This document shows, one piece after another, positions 48,054 to 55,227 of a DNA stretch of 64,000 nucleotides. Numbering within the stretch: the first letter of the stretch is position 1; every line of letters starts with the position of its first letter. Where the stretch lies: contig NZ_JABZEE010000037.1 in NCBI RefSeq assembly GCF_013387495.1, positions 102,825-166,824 of the forward strand, in the 5' to 3' direction. Source of the stretch: Streptomyces sp. PKU-EA00015. GTDB lineage: Bacteria; Actinomycetota; Actinomycetes; Streptomycetales; Streptomycetaceae. Below the pieces are notes generated by a model. The model saw only the letters and a list, made by a program, of their open reading frames with translations. It was not told the DNA's origin and ran no database searches. Both the position numbers and the translations under genes were made by a program.

Positions 48054-48470
48054 ATGAACAGGATGGAGCGAGGCAGCAACCCGGTGAGCCCGCGCGAGGA
48101 CGACGAGCGGAAGCACGAACTGGAGGGCTACCTCCGGTCCGGCCAGCACACGCACGCGGAGGAGGCCCACGACCCCGAGCCCACCGCCGACGACGACGTC
48201 GTGGTGCACCCGGGCGGTCCGGTCCCGCCCCCCGGAGAGGCCCGCGAGCAGGCCGAGGCGCAGGCCGGCGCCGACGCCCTGCGCCTGGAGATCGCCCGGC
48301 ACCTCGACCGGACGGTTTTCCCGGCGGACCGCCGTGCCGTGCTGCGCGCCCTGGAGGAGAGCCACGCGCCCGAACCGGTGCTGGAAGAGGCGCGCCGGCT
48401 CCCGGAGGACGGCACTTTCCACAACGCGGACGAGATCGTCAGGGCGCTCGGTCACCGGCCCACCACCTGA
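48054..48470 (+). CDS. DUF2795 domain-containing protein
   Basis: A 138-residue protein. The N-terminal half is acidic and disordered (REDDERKHELEGYLRSGQHT, HPGGPVPPPG); the C-terminal DUF2795 domain (about 75-135) reads LEIARHLDRTVFPADRRAVL, ending TFHNADEIVRALGH. The domain is widespread in actinomycetes and without a proven role. A SigB-type promoter stands upstream, implying osmotic or oxidative stress control. GAAGGAGG precedes the start. Confidence 0.82.
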   Translation: MNRMERGSNPVSPREDDERKHELEGYLRSGQHTHAEEAHDPEPTADDDVVVHPGGPVPPPGEAREQAEAQAGADALRLEIARHLDRTVFPADRRAVLRALEESHAPEPVLEEARRLPEDGTFHNADEIVRALGHRPTT

Positions 48471-48507
48471 GGAACCACGAGAAGGACCACGACCGAAGGA
48501 GTGAACG

Positions 48508-48867
48508 ATGGCCGACGACAGGACGTCGGGGGCACCGAAGCACGGCGCACTGCCGCTTCCCGACTACGACCACCTCGGCCTGGAGGCGGTGAAGCAGCGC
48601 GTCCGGACCCTGTCGCAGGACGGGGTGCGGCAGCTGCTCGCGTACGAGGAGGCCCACGCCAACCGGCTCCCCGTGGTCCAGGCGCTGCAGGTCCGGCTGG
48701 AGGAACTGGAGTCGGGGGCCGCGCCGTCCGGCGGCTCCCCGGCCGGGCTCACACCGGAACAGGCCCCCGGGCCGAGCGGGGGAACCGGGGTGTCCCCGCA
48801 GACGGCCGGCCCGCCGGTCAATCCGCCGTCCCACGGCACGCCGCAGAATCCGGCGCAGCCCCGCTGA
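48508..48867 (+). CDS. DUF8129-like hypothetical protein
   Basis: A 119-residue protein whose first 70 residues hold LPLPDYDHLGLEAVKQRV and LLAYEEAHANRLPVVQALQVRL, a short conserved helical domain of actinobacterial stress-linked proteins (DUF8129 type). The remainder is Pro/Gly-rich and disordered. It follows the DUF2795 gene by 37 nt and probably shares its SigB-type promoter. CGAAGGAG lies upstream of ATG 48508. Confidence 0.75.
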   Translation: MADDRTSGAPKHGALPLPDYDHLGLEAVKQRVRTLSQDGVRQLLAYEEAHANRLPVVQALQVRLEELESGAAPSGGSPAGLTPEQAPGPSGGTGVSPQTAGPPVNPPSHGTPQNPAQPR

Positions 48868-48916
48868 ACGGCCGCGTACGTCGCCGGCCCGGCCCGCCCC
48901 CACTCGGCGGGCCGGG

Positions 48917-49744
48917 TCATGAAGGGCCGTGGTCCGCGGGCCCGGGGAGGCAGAAGTCACTGATCAGTGCGGCGGCGTCGGCGGTGAACGCCGCCGCGCC
49001 GCGGGCGCACTGCCGGTCCCGTGCGGCTCCGGCGGACGCCAGCCGGTCCACGGCCCGCAGCAGGTCCGGCAGATCCCGGGCGTGGACGCAGAGGCCGGCC
49101 GCCGCCATGCTCCGCACGCCTTCGGCGCCGTGGCCCGGGAGGGGCCGGTAGCCGATGACGGGAACGCCCGAGGCGAGCGCCTGCACCGCGGTCTGCCCGG
49201 CCGCATTGTCGATCAGGACCCGCACCGACGCGAGGAGCTTGGGCATGTCGGGGACCCACCCCTGCCCCAGTACGCCCGGCAGCTGGGCCGTGCGTCGCAT
49301 CAAGGCACGGTCGCGCCCGCACAGCACGACGGGCAGCCATCCGTGGTCCGCGAGCGACCGCGCGGTGTCCGGGACCGCCGAGCCCACACCCCACGCGCCC
49401 GTGGACAGCAGCACGGGTGCCCGGCCGGGCGCCAGCCGCGCGAAGTCGGACTCCCAGTGGGAGGGCACGCGGGCCCTTGTACGGAACGGGGGCGCGACGA
49501 CCGGTCCCGACACCAGCGCGGGCCGCCCGGTGTCCGAGCGGACCGCCGCCGCGGCCTCCTCGGTGACACACACGTACAGGTCGTTGCCCGGGTGCAGCCA
49601 CCCTCGGTGCACCGCGAAGTCCGTGAGGAAGACGGCCGCGGGTACCGCCAGCGTTCCCCGGGCACGCAGCCGTCCCGTGATCTCGGCGGCCAGGTGGAAC
49701 GTGGAGACGACCGCGTCCGGCCACCACAGCTCCACCAGCTCCAT
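48917..49744 (-). CDS. MGDG synthase-like glycosyltransferase lacking its N-terminal half
   Basis: The frame encodes the C-terminal donor domain of a GT28/monogalactosyldiacylglycerol synthase-like transferase: PDAVVSTFHLAAEITGRLRA, VFLTDFAVHRGWLHPGNDLY, LLSTGAWGVGSAVP and DNAAGQTAVQALASGVPVIGY. Intact relatives begin with a glycine-rich acceptor loop about 90-100 residues earlier, which is missing. The only sensible ATG (49744) overlaps the ATG of the divergent transporter by two bases, leaving no promoter for either. Probably a truncated, perhaps inactive gene; expression from a non-canonical upstream start cannot be excluded. Confidence 0.7.
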   Translation of the reverse strand: MELVELWWPDAVVSTFHLAAEITGRLRARGTLAVPAAVFLTDFAVHRGWLHPGNDLYVCVTEEAAAAVRSDTGRPALVSGPVVAPPFRTRARVPSHWESDFARLAPGRAPVLLSTGAWGVGSAVPDTARSLADHGWLPVVLCGRDRALMRRTAQLPGVLGQGWVPDMPKLLASVRVLIDNAAGQTAVQALASGVPVIGYRPLPGHGAEGVRSMAAAGLCVHARDLPDLLRAVDRLASAGAARDRQCARGAAAFTADAAALISDFCLPGPADHGPS

Positions 49745-50576
49745 GAGTCTGCGCTCCGTGCTCCAGCGGCGTGCCGCCGCCGAGGAGGCGGACCCGTCCT
49801 CCGAGCCCGCCCGCCCCTGGTCCTGGGCGGTCCGGCTGGTCCGGCGGCCGATCTGGATCTGGGGAGCGGTCCTGCTCGCCGTCTCGGGGCTGTGCCAGGC
49901 GGCCGCCCTCGCCACCGGCCCGCTGTCGGTCGTGCAGCCCGTCATGACCACGGAACTGCTCTTCACCCTGGCCATCGGCGGCATCGTGTTCCGCCGCCGC
50001 CCCGACGGCCGCACATGGTGGGCCTTGCTCGCCATGGCCACGGGCCTCGCCGCCTTCCTCGCACTCCTCGAACCGTCCGGCGAGCCGACGACCGTACCGG
50101 GAGTCCGGTGGCTGTGGGCGGCCGTCGCCGTCGCGACGGTGGTCGTCGCGCTCGTCGCCGTGTCACCGCGCCTGTCGTCCGCGCCGCGGGCGGCCGTCCT
50201 CGGCACGGCGACAGCCCTCGGCTTCGCCTGCACCGCCGCGCTGATCAAGGACGCGACGGGACGGCTGGACGAAGGCGTCGCCGCCCTGTTCGCCGCGTGG
50301 CAGTTGTACACCGCGTTCGCCGTCGGACTCGGCAGTTTCCTGCTGCTCCAGGTGACCCTGCGGGCGGGCACGCTCGTCGCCTCGCAGCCCGCGCTGATCC
50401 TGGGAGACGCCCTGCTCAGCGTGGTCCTCGGCTCGGTGCTGTTCGGCGAACACGTGGAACTCGGACTGCGGATCCTGCCCGAGGCGGCCGCACTGGCCGT
50501 ACTCGTCGCCGGCACGGCGCAGCTGGCCAGGTCGCCCCTGCTCGGGGGCGAGGAAGACAAGGAGGCAGCGTGGTGA
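49743..50576 (+). CDS. DMT/EamA-type transporter, apparently short at the N-terminus
   Basis: A 277-residue membrane protein with about eight to nine hydrophobic segments. SVLQRRAAAEE and LVQPVMTTELLFTLAIGG are typical of the actinobacterial DMT transporters that open with a membrane helix before the SVLQ(Q/H)RA motif; here that first helix (about 15 residues) is absent. The ATG overlaps the start codon of the truncated glycosyltransferase. The stop overlaps the deacetylase GTG, so the two downstream genes form a unit. It may be defective. Confidence 0.72.
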   Translation: MSLRSVLQRRAAAEEADPSSEPARPWSWAVRLVRRPIWIWGAVLLAVSGLCQAAALATGPLSVVQPVMTTELLFTLAIGGIVFRRRPDGRTWWALLAMATGLAAFLALLEPSGEPTTVPGVRWLWAAVAVATVVVALVAVSPRLSSAPRAAVLGTATALGFACTAALIKDATGRLDEGVAALFAAWQLYTAFAVGLGSFLLLQVTLRAGTLVASQPALILGDALLSVVLGSVLFGEHVELGLRILPEAAALAVLVAGTAQLARSPLLGGEEDKEAAW

Positions 50577-51325
50577 CCACCCCACACACGGCCGCGGCCG
50601 ACGGGCGCAGGCCCGCAGTCCCGGCCGCCGCCGCTGCGGCTCTGGCGGTGACGGCATGGCACATCGGGCCGGCGGCCACCTGGATCCCGTCCGTCCGGGC
50701 GGCGCTCGCAGCGACCCTCGACGGTCGTGGGGATCCCCGCCGGGTGGCCCTCACCTTCGACGACGGCCCCGACCCCCGCAGTACCCCCGACTTCCTCCGC
50801 GCCCTCGACCGGCTCTCCGTGCGCGCCACGTTCTTCGTGCTCGGCAGCAGGCTCGCGCGGCATCCGGAGCTGGGGCGCCGCATGGCCGCCGAGGGCCATG
50901 AACTGGCCGTGCACGGCTGGCGCCACGAACGCGGCTGGGCGCCCCGCCCGGTCCGCGAAGCGCACGACGTGGCCCGAGCCGCGGACGCCGTCCACGGAGT
51001 CTCGGGCGTGTACCCCAGCTGGTACCGGCCCGCCTACGGTGTCCTCACCGGCGGACGCTGGGCAGCGGCGCGCCGTGCCGGGCTCACGCCGGTGCTCTGG
51101 TCGGCCTGGGGACGCGACTGGACCGCATCCGCCACCCCCGGCAGGGTCCTCGCGGAGGTCACGAGCACCCTGCGCGGGGGTGCGACGGTGCTGCTCCACG
51201 ACACCGACGCGTACAGCGCGGCCGGATCGTGGCGGATCACGCTGGCCGCGCTGCCCTTGGTGGTGGAGGCGTGCCGGTCCCGCGGACTGACGGTGGGACG
51301 GCTCGCCGACCACGGCATCGGCTGA
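50573..51325 (+). CDS. Polysaccharide deacetylase (NodB homology, CE4)
   Basis: A 250-residue protein with a hydrophobic N-terminal segment (about 15-30, signal anchor-like) and a NodB domain: ALTFDDGPDP gives the catalytic base and metal Asp, LAVHGWRHERGW the metal His pair, YRPAYGV motif 3 and VLLHDTD motif 5. CE4 enzymes remove N-acetyl groups from peptidoglycan or chitooligosaccharides. GTG 50573 overlaps the transporter stop by 4 nt after GGAGG; GTG 50570 is possible. Confidence 0.88.
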   Translation: MTTPHTAAADGRRPAVPAAAAAALAVTAWHIGPAATWIPSVRAALAATLDGRGDPRRVALTFDDGPDPRSTPDFLRALDRLSVRATFFVLGSRLARHPELGRRMAAEGHELAVHGWRHERGWAPRPVREAHDVARAADAVHGVSGVYPSWYRPAYGVLTGGRWAAARRAGLTPVLWSAWGRDWTASATPGRVLAEVTSTLRGGATVLLHDTDAYSAAGSWRITLAALPLVVEACRSRGLTVGRLADHGIG

Positions 51326-51364
51326 CCGGTGACGCCGACCGGGGACGGCCCCGTCCCACCCGTC

Positions 51365-51769
51365 TCACCGTGAACGAGCCTGGCGGGTCTTCGAGCGGTT
51401 CTCCTTGCGAATGGCCTCCAGCAGCTCGGACCTGCTCATCCGGGACCGGCCCGTGATGTCCAGGCGCTGGGCCAGGTCGTACAAATGCTGCTTGGTGGCG
51501 TTCTCGTCGACGCCCTCACCACTGCGGGCGGGCCGCTGCCGCGGCGTCCGAGCGCGCGGGTCCGACGGTCCCTTGCGGCCGTGTTCCTTCCGCTCCCAGT
51601 GGTCGGCGACCTTCTCGTGCGTGTGCTTGAGCGCGCTGAAGGCGACCCGATGGGCCCGCTCGCCCTCGCCGTACTGCTCCACGGCGGAATCGTGAGCCTT
51701 GATCCATGTGCGCTGTGCGTCCTTGGACGAGCGCTCCAGCGTCGAAGGGAGCTCTTCGCGTCCTGGCAT
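51365..51769 (-). CDS. ChaB-family protein with C-terminal Rho-N-like helix domain
   Basis: A 134-residue basic protein. The N-terminal ChaB domain (about 1-60) has MPGREELPSTLERSSKDAQRTW and HRVAFSALKHTHEKVADHWE. A charged linker leads to a Rho-N/SAP-like segment (QHLYDLAQRLDITGRSRM, SRSELLEAIRKENR) that may bind nucleic acid. ChaB was linked to cation transport regulation in Escherichia coli; in actinomycetes it travels with stress genes. ATG 51769 follows GGAGGTGAACC. Confidence 0.85.
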   Translation of the reverse strand: MPGREELPSTLERSSKDAQRTWIKAHDSAVEQYGEGERAHRVAFSALKHTHEKVADHWERKEHGRKGPSDPRARTPRQRPARSGEGVDENATKQHLYDLAQRLDITGRSRMSRSELLEAIRKENRSKTRQARSR

Positions 51770-51840
51770 GGTTCACCTCCGGTGCGATGCAGGCCGTGTG
51801 CCCTCTGCGCTCCGGACGAAACGGTGCCGCGCGGGGAACG

Positions 51841-51894
51841 CCGACGACCGCGCAGAGACTGCGCGGTCGTCGGGGACGCCGGTTCCGGCGTCCC
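51841..51894 (-). terminator. Two adjacent terminator hairpins
   Basis: A 15-bp perfect stem (51841-51855 with 51859-51873) is followed directly by a 10-bp stem (51873-51882 with 51885-51894). On the minus strand they lie between the SCO2400-type gene and chaB. Confidence 0.75.
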
Positions 51895-51920
51895 GAGTCG
51901 CAGTGACGCCCGTCCTGCCG

Positions 51921-52754
51921 TCAGCCGAGGCAGAGGACGAGCAGGCACACCTCGCTCGGCGACGTGGTCGCCGTCTGCGACGGCGTCGCCTCAGGACGGT
52001 CCTCGCCCGATGTACCCGAATCGCCCGTGCTGCCCGAGGTGCTCGGCTTCTGCGCGGCGGAGTCGTCGGCGGTGGGCTGCGGGGCCGGGGCCTCGGAGCG
52101 CTGTGCGTCGGGCCGTGCGGCCGTCTCGGTGACAGGGCGCTGCGGCGGAGGCGTGGCCGCGGGGCGGGCCACGGTGATCGTCGCCGTCCGCTGACGAGGG
52201 ACGGCCGTCGGGGAGGGACGGGTGTCCGGCTTCCGCGTCGCCGGCTTGGTCGGCTCCGCGGACGGCGAGACGGGCTCGCTCATCCGGGCCGCGTTGGGGG
52301 TGACGGTCTCGGGTGCCGAGACCGCGTTCATCTTGCCCTTGGAGGACCCGGAGGGCAGCGCCGCGATGGTGAGGCCGCCGCCGACGAGGGCGATGGCAGT
52401 CCCGGCCACGGCGCGCCGCCGGCTCTTCTTCCAGCGGGCGAGCTGTCGCCGCCGGGCCGCACGGCCCGGCGCGCCGGAAGCGGTGGATCCGGAGGCCGTG
52501 ACTGCTGCGTCGCCCGCGGAGCCGTCCGATATGGCCGTCCCCGCCCGTGCGCCGGTGACGGTTCGGGAACCGGGGCCGGACGGCGACTTGGGAGCGGGCG
52601 ACCGCTCCGCGCGGAACGGACCCCACTCCGCCGTGGCCGTCGTCGCCGGGTCACCGCTGTGAGAGGGCGGGGCGATGTCCGGTGCGTACGCGCCGCAACC
52701 CGGGCACACCAGAGCTCCGTTGAGGTGCCGACGACATGACGAGCAGTAGTCCAT
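51921..52754 (-). CDS. SCO2400-type zinc-ribbon membrane protein
   Basis: A 277-residue protein. The N-terminal MDYCSSCRRHLNGALVCPGCG forms a zinc ribbon (CxxC ... CxxC), a disordered region follows, then one transmembrane helix (about 135-160, RRAVAGTAIALVGGGLTIAAL), then a long Pro/Thr/Ser/Ala-rich extracytoplasmic tail ending EVCLLVLCLG. This matches streptomycete SCO2400-family proteins of unknown role. ATG 52754 starts the ribbon; ATG 52817 would add 21 non-conserved residues and could be a near-leaderless start. Confidence 0.8.
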   Translation of the reverse strand: MDYCSSCRRHLNGALVCPGCGAYAPDIAPPSHSGDPATTATAEWGPFRAERSPAPKSPSGPGSRTVTGARAGTAISDGSAGDAAVTASGSTASGAPGRAARRRQLARWKKSRRRAVAGTAIALVGGGLTIAALPSGSSKGKMNAVSAPETVTPNAARMSEPVSPSAEPTKPATRKPDTRPSPTAVPRQRTATITVARPAATPPPQRPVTETAARPDAQRSEAPAPQPTADDSAAQKPSTSGSTGDSGTSGEDRPEATPSQTATTSPSEVCLLVLCLG

Positions 52755-52976
52755 CTGCAAACTTTCTGTGCTGCCGGAGCTGCCAGAGACATCGGCGCCT
52801 TGTGCGCTCTCGCGCATGGGTTCGGTCGGCCAGCAACGCTAGCCACGATCTCGGCAGGCGCTGCGCATTACTTGTGATGCTTCTGCAAAGATCGGCCGCC
52901 GACCGTGACCTCGCGGGGGTGCCGGGGCACGCGGGCGGGACCCGGCGGCCGGGCCGGGGAGCCGGCCGCTGAGGCG
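52755..52976. other. Intergenic region
   Basis: About 220 bp upstream of the SCO2400-type gene, expected to hold its promoter. A TAGCGT hexamer on the minus strand near 52840 is a possible -10. No gene seen. Confidence 0.4.
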
Positions 52977-53260
52977 TCAGCCGGTCCCGGTCACCACGTC
53001 CCACGACGCCGTCGCGAGGTCGGGGGCACGGTCCGGCTCCGTCTGCGAGGCGCCGTCGCGCGCCCGTACGGCCATGCCCTGGAGGACGGGGGTGCAGTAC
53101 GCCGCGTCCGCGTCCGCGTTCGTGTCGGCGTCGAGGGCCCGCGCCGCCGCGCTCCCGTCGGTCGCGTCGTAGAGGGCCACTGCCTCGAGGAAGAGCGGAG
53201 CCGTCGCGTGGCCGGGCGGCGTTGCGGGCCGTTCGGTCTCGGGCGACGGGAATTCTCGTA
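52977..53260 (-). pseudogene. C-terminal remnant of a TetR-family regulator
   Basis: The minus frame preserves APLFLEAVALYDA, ARALDADTNADADAAYCTP, VLQGMAVRARDGAS and the ending ASWDVVTGTG, which resembles the last helices of a streptomycete TetR regulator. There is no DNA-binding head: upstream the frame turns into shadow sequence. No proper start or ribosome site is present. The family call rests on one motif (VLQGMAVRARDGAS) and is moderate. Confidence 0.4.
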
Positions 53261-53451
53261 GTCGTCGGTATAGGGCCTGTCCGGCCTCCGTGTAACGCTT
53301 CGTCCGCGTGCGGCGCAGTTTCGGGCAGGGGTGCGAGGAGCGCCCTGTATGCGGTCACGGCCGGGATTTCTCCCGCTGCGGGAATTCCCTTTTGCGCAGT
53401 GACCGAACTTCCGTGCCGTCGAGGCGGTGTACGCGTCAGATTGGGACTCCA

Positions 53452-53814
53452 GTGAGTAACACCGAACCCCTGCCGGACCAGCGGCAGTACGACTTCAACC
53501 AGGGCGGCGACCCGCGCCGCTCCCGTGACGGGGACGGGTCCGCCGCACGCCGGGCCGCCCTGGTCATCCACACGATCGCCGACATCGCCGCCGTGTTCCT
53601 GGGGCTGTGGATCCTGCTCTACCTGCTCGAGGCCAACCGTTCGAACATCTTCGTCGAGTTCGTCGAGGGGATGGCCGACTGGCTGGCATGGTGGTCACAG
53701 GACATTTTCACGATGGACACGGACGGTCTCCGCGTTCTCCTCAATTACGGACTGCCCGCAGTGATCTATCTCCTGGTCGGTCACGGTGTCTCCTCGCGAG
53801 TCCGCCGCCTCTGA
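53452..53814 (+). CDS. Small hypothetical membrane protein
   Basis: A 120-residue protein with a polar N-terminus (NTEPLPDQRQYDFNQGGD), a hydrophobic segment (about 40-62, AALVIHTIADIAAVFLGLWI), an amphipathic Trp-rich middle (FVEGMADWLAWWSQDIFTMD) and a second segment near 98-113. It looks like a conserved actinobacterial membrane protein of unknown function. GTG 53452 is the start; the ribosome site is weak. A terminator follows at 53926. Confidence 0.75.
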   Translation: MSNTEPLPDQRQYDFNQGGDPRRSRDGDGSAARRAALVIHTIADIAAVFLGLWILLYLLEANRSNIFVEFVEGMADWLAWWSQDIFTMDTDGLRVLLNYGLPAVIYLLVGHGVSSRVRRL

Positions 53815-53925
53815 CCGAATTCCCGATGTATTCACGGCCCGTTCGGGTGTGTGGAGAAAAGGAGAAAACCGAGCGAAGGACGTGCAACTCTTTCCGCCGC
53901 GGGCCGGCCCGCACACCGGGCCGAC

Positions 53926-53959
53926 AGGGGGCCGGCGTCCACAGGGACGCCGGCCCCCT
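53926..53959. terminator. Bidirectional terminator hairpin
   Basis: A 15-bp perfect stem (53926-53940 with 53945-53959, AGGGGGCCGGCGTCC and complement) around ACAG. It lies between the membrane protein gene and the convergent broken SDR gene. Confidence 0.85.
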
Positions 53960-53971
53960 CGCGTCGGCCGC

Positions 53972-54586
53972 TCAGGTGCGCAGGTGCGCAGGTGCGAGGC
54001 TCCGTTGACGTCCAGGACCGTGCCCGAGCACCACGTGGCTTCGGGCGAGGCGAGATGGAGCACGGCGGAGGCGATCTCCTCCGGGGCCGCGACACGGCCG
54101 AAGGGACTCTGCGACCGGATCTGCTCGCCCTCCGCGCCGCTGAGCCTGTCGGCGACCCGCTCGGTGGCGACGAAACCGGGCGCCACCGAGGCGACCGCGA
54201 TGCCGTGCGGCGCGAGCGAGACGGCCAGCGACTGGCCGAACGCGTGCCAGCGCCGCCTTGGTGGCGCCGTACGCCGGATGGTCGGGCTCGCCCCGGAACG
54301 CGCCGCGCGAGCCGACGTTCACGATGCGCCCGGCCCGGCCGCCGTCGATCATGCGGCGGGCGGCGCAGTAGCTGACGTTGACCGCGCCGAACAGGTTCAC
54401 GGCGGCGGTGCGCTGCCACGCCTCCTGCCAGTCCGTGTACGACGTAGTGGGCAGCGGGTGACGGATCATCACGGCGGCGTTGTTCACCAGGACGTCCACA
54501 CCGCCGAGCGCCTCGTCGGCCTCGGCGACCAGGGCTTCGACGCGCGCCGCATCGGTGAGGTCGCCCTGGACCAGTGTGTGGCCGCC
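53972..54586 (-). pseudogene. Broken SDR oxidoreductase gene (truncated and frameshifted)
   Basis: Reading leftwards from 54586, GGHTLVQGDLTDAARVEALV, VDVLVNNAAVMIRHPL, GRIVNVGSRGAFRG and the active-site YGATKAAL are in one frame. An extra base near 54247 shifts the remainder (VAPGFVATERVADRLSG, EEIASAVLHLASPEA, SGTVLDVNGASHLRT) to another. The 8-mer CAGGTGCG is tripled at 53973-53996; with two copies the frame would stop right after HLRT, so the third copy removed the natural stop. The N-terminal cofactor motif (TGGSxGIG) is gone, replaced by the head-less GntR gene on the other strand. Confidence 0.8.
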
Positions 54587-55131
54587 AGCAGGGGCTCGGT
54601 CCGCGAGGGCCTGTCCGTGCTCGCCCGGGAGGGGCTCATCCGGAGCGAGTGGCACTGCGGCACGAAGATCATCGACGTGACACCGGACGAGGCGGAGGAG
54701 GTCTACGCCGTCCGGGCCGCTCTCGAACGGCTGGCCGCGCGCCTCGCCGCCGAACGCGCCACCGAGGAGGAGGTCGCCGAGCTGGACAGCATCGTCGACA
54801 CCATGGCGGCGGAACTCGACCGCGGCGCCCGACGGACCCCGCCTGCTCGCCCTCGACCTCGACTTCCACGACCGGATCTACCGCCTGGCCCGCATCCGCC
54901 GACTGTACGACGGCTGGGCGGCGGTGCGCTCGCAGGTCCACCTGTTCCAGCCGACCCGCGTCCGGCTCGGGTACGACAACTACCGCGCGGTGGTCGTCGA
55001 GGAGCATCGCGAGCTGGTGCGGCTGATCAGGGGAACGGGACGTCGTGACGTTGCAACAGGCCGCCGAGGAGCATGTGTTGTCGGCCTGCCGGGTACCGTG
55101 CGGGCAGCTCGGCCGGGGAGCCGTCGTCTGA
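54587..55131 (+). pseudogene. Broken GntR (FadR/FCD-type) regulator gene
   Basis: The frame opens in the recognition helix (SRGSVREGLSVLAREGLI) without the first part of the helix-turn-helix. It continues into an FCD effector domain (DEAEEVYAVRAALERLAARLA), shifts frame near 54830 by an extra C (then LLALDLDFHDRIYRLARI and HLFQPTRVRLGYDNYRA), and shifts again near 55029 to finish with RDVVTLQQAAEEHVLSAC. A missing head plus two frameshifts make it nonfunctional. Its left edge coincides with the truncation of the SDR gene. Confidence 0.8.
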
Positions 55132-55152
55132 TCGGAGCGGCTGCGGGGCAGT

Positions 55153-55191
55153 GGCCTGTGGGGTCCCGCCGGCTCCGGGCCCCCACAGGCC
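55153..55191 (+). terminator. Hairpin after the GntR remnant
   Basis: An 11-bp perfect stem GGCCTGTGGGG (55153-55163) with its complement at 55181-55191, between the remnant and the gamma-glutamyltransferase gene. Confidence 0.6.
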
Positions 55192-55227
55192 GCTGCACCG
55201 CACCGCGATCAGAGGGAGCCGCCGAAC

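Noticed and set aside
49744..51313. Extension of the minus-strand glycosyltransferase frame to 798 codons
   Set aside because: The added sequence is Ser/Arg/Ala-rich shadow of the transporter and deacetylase genes with no similarity to the missing acceptor domain.
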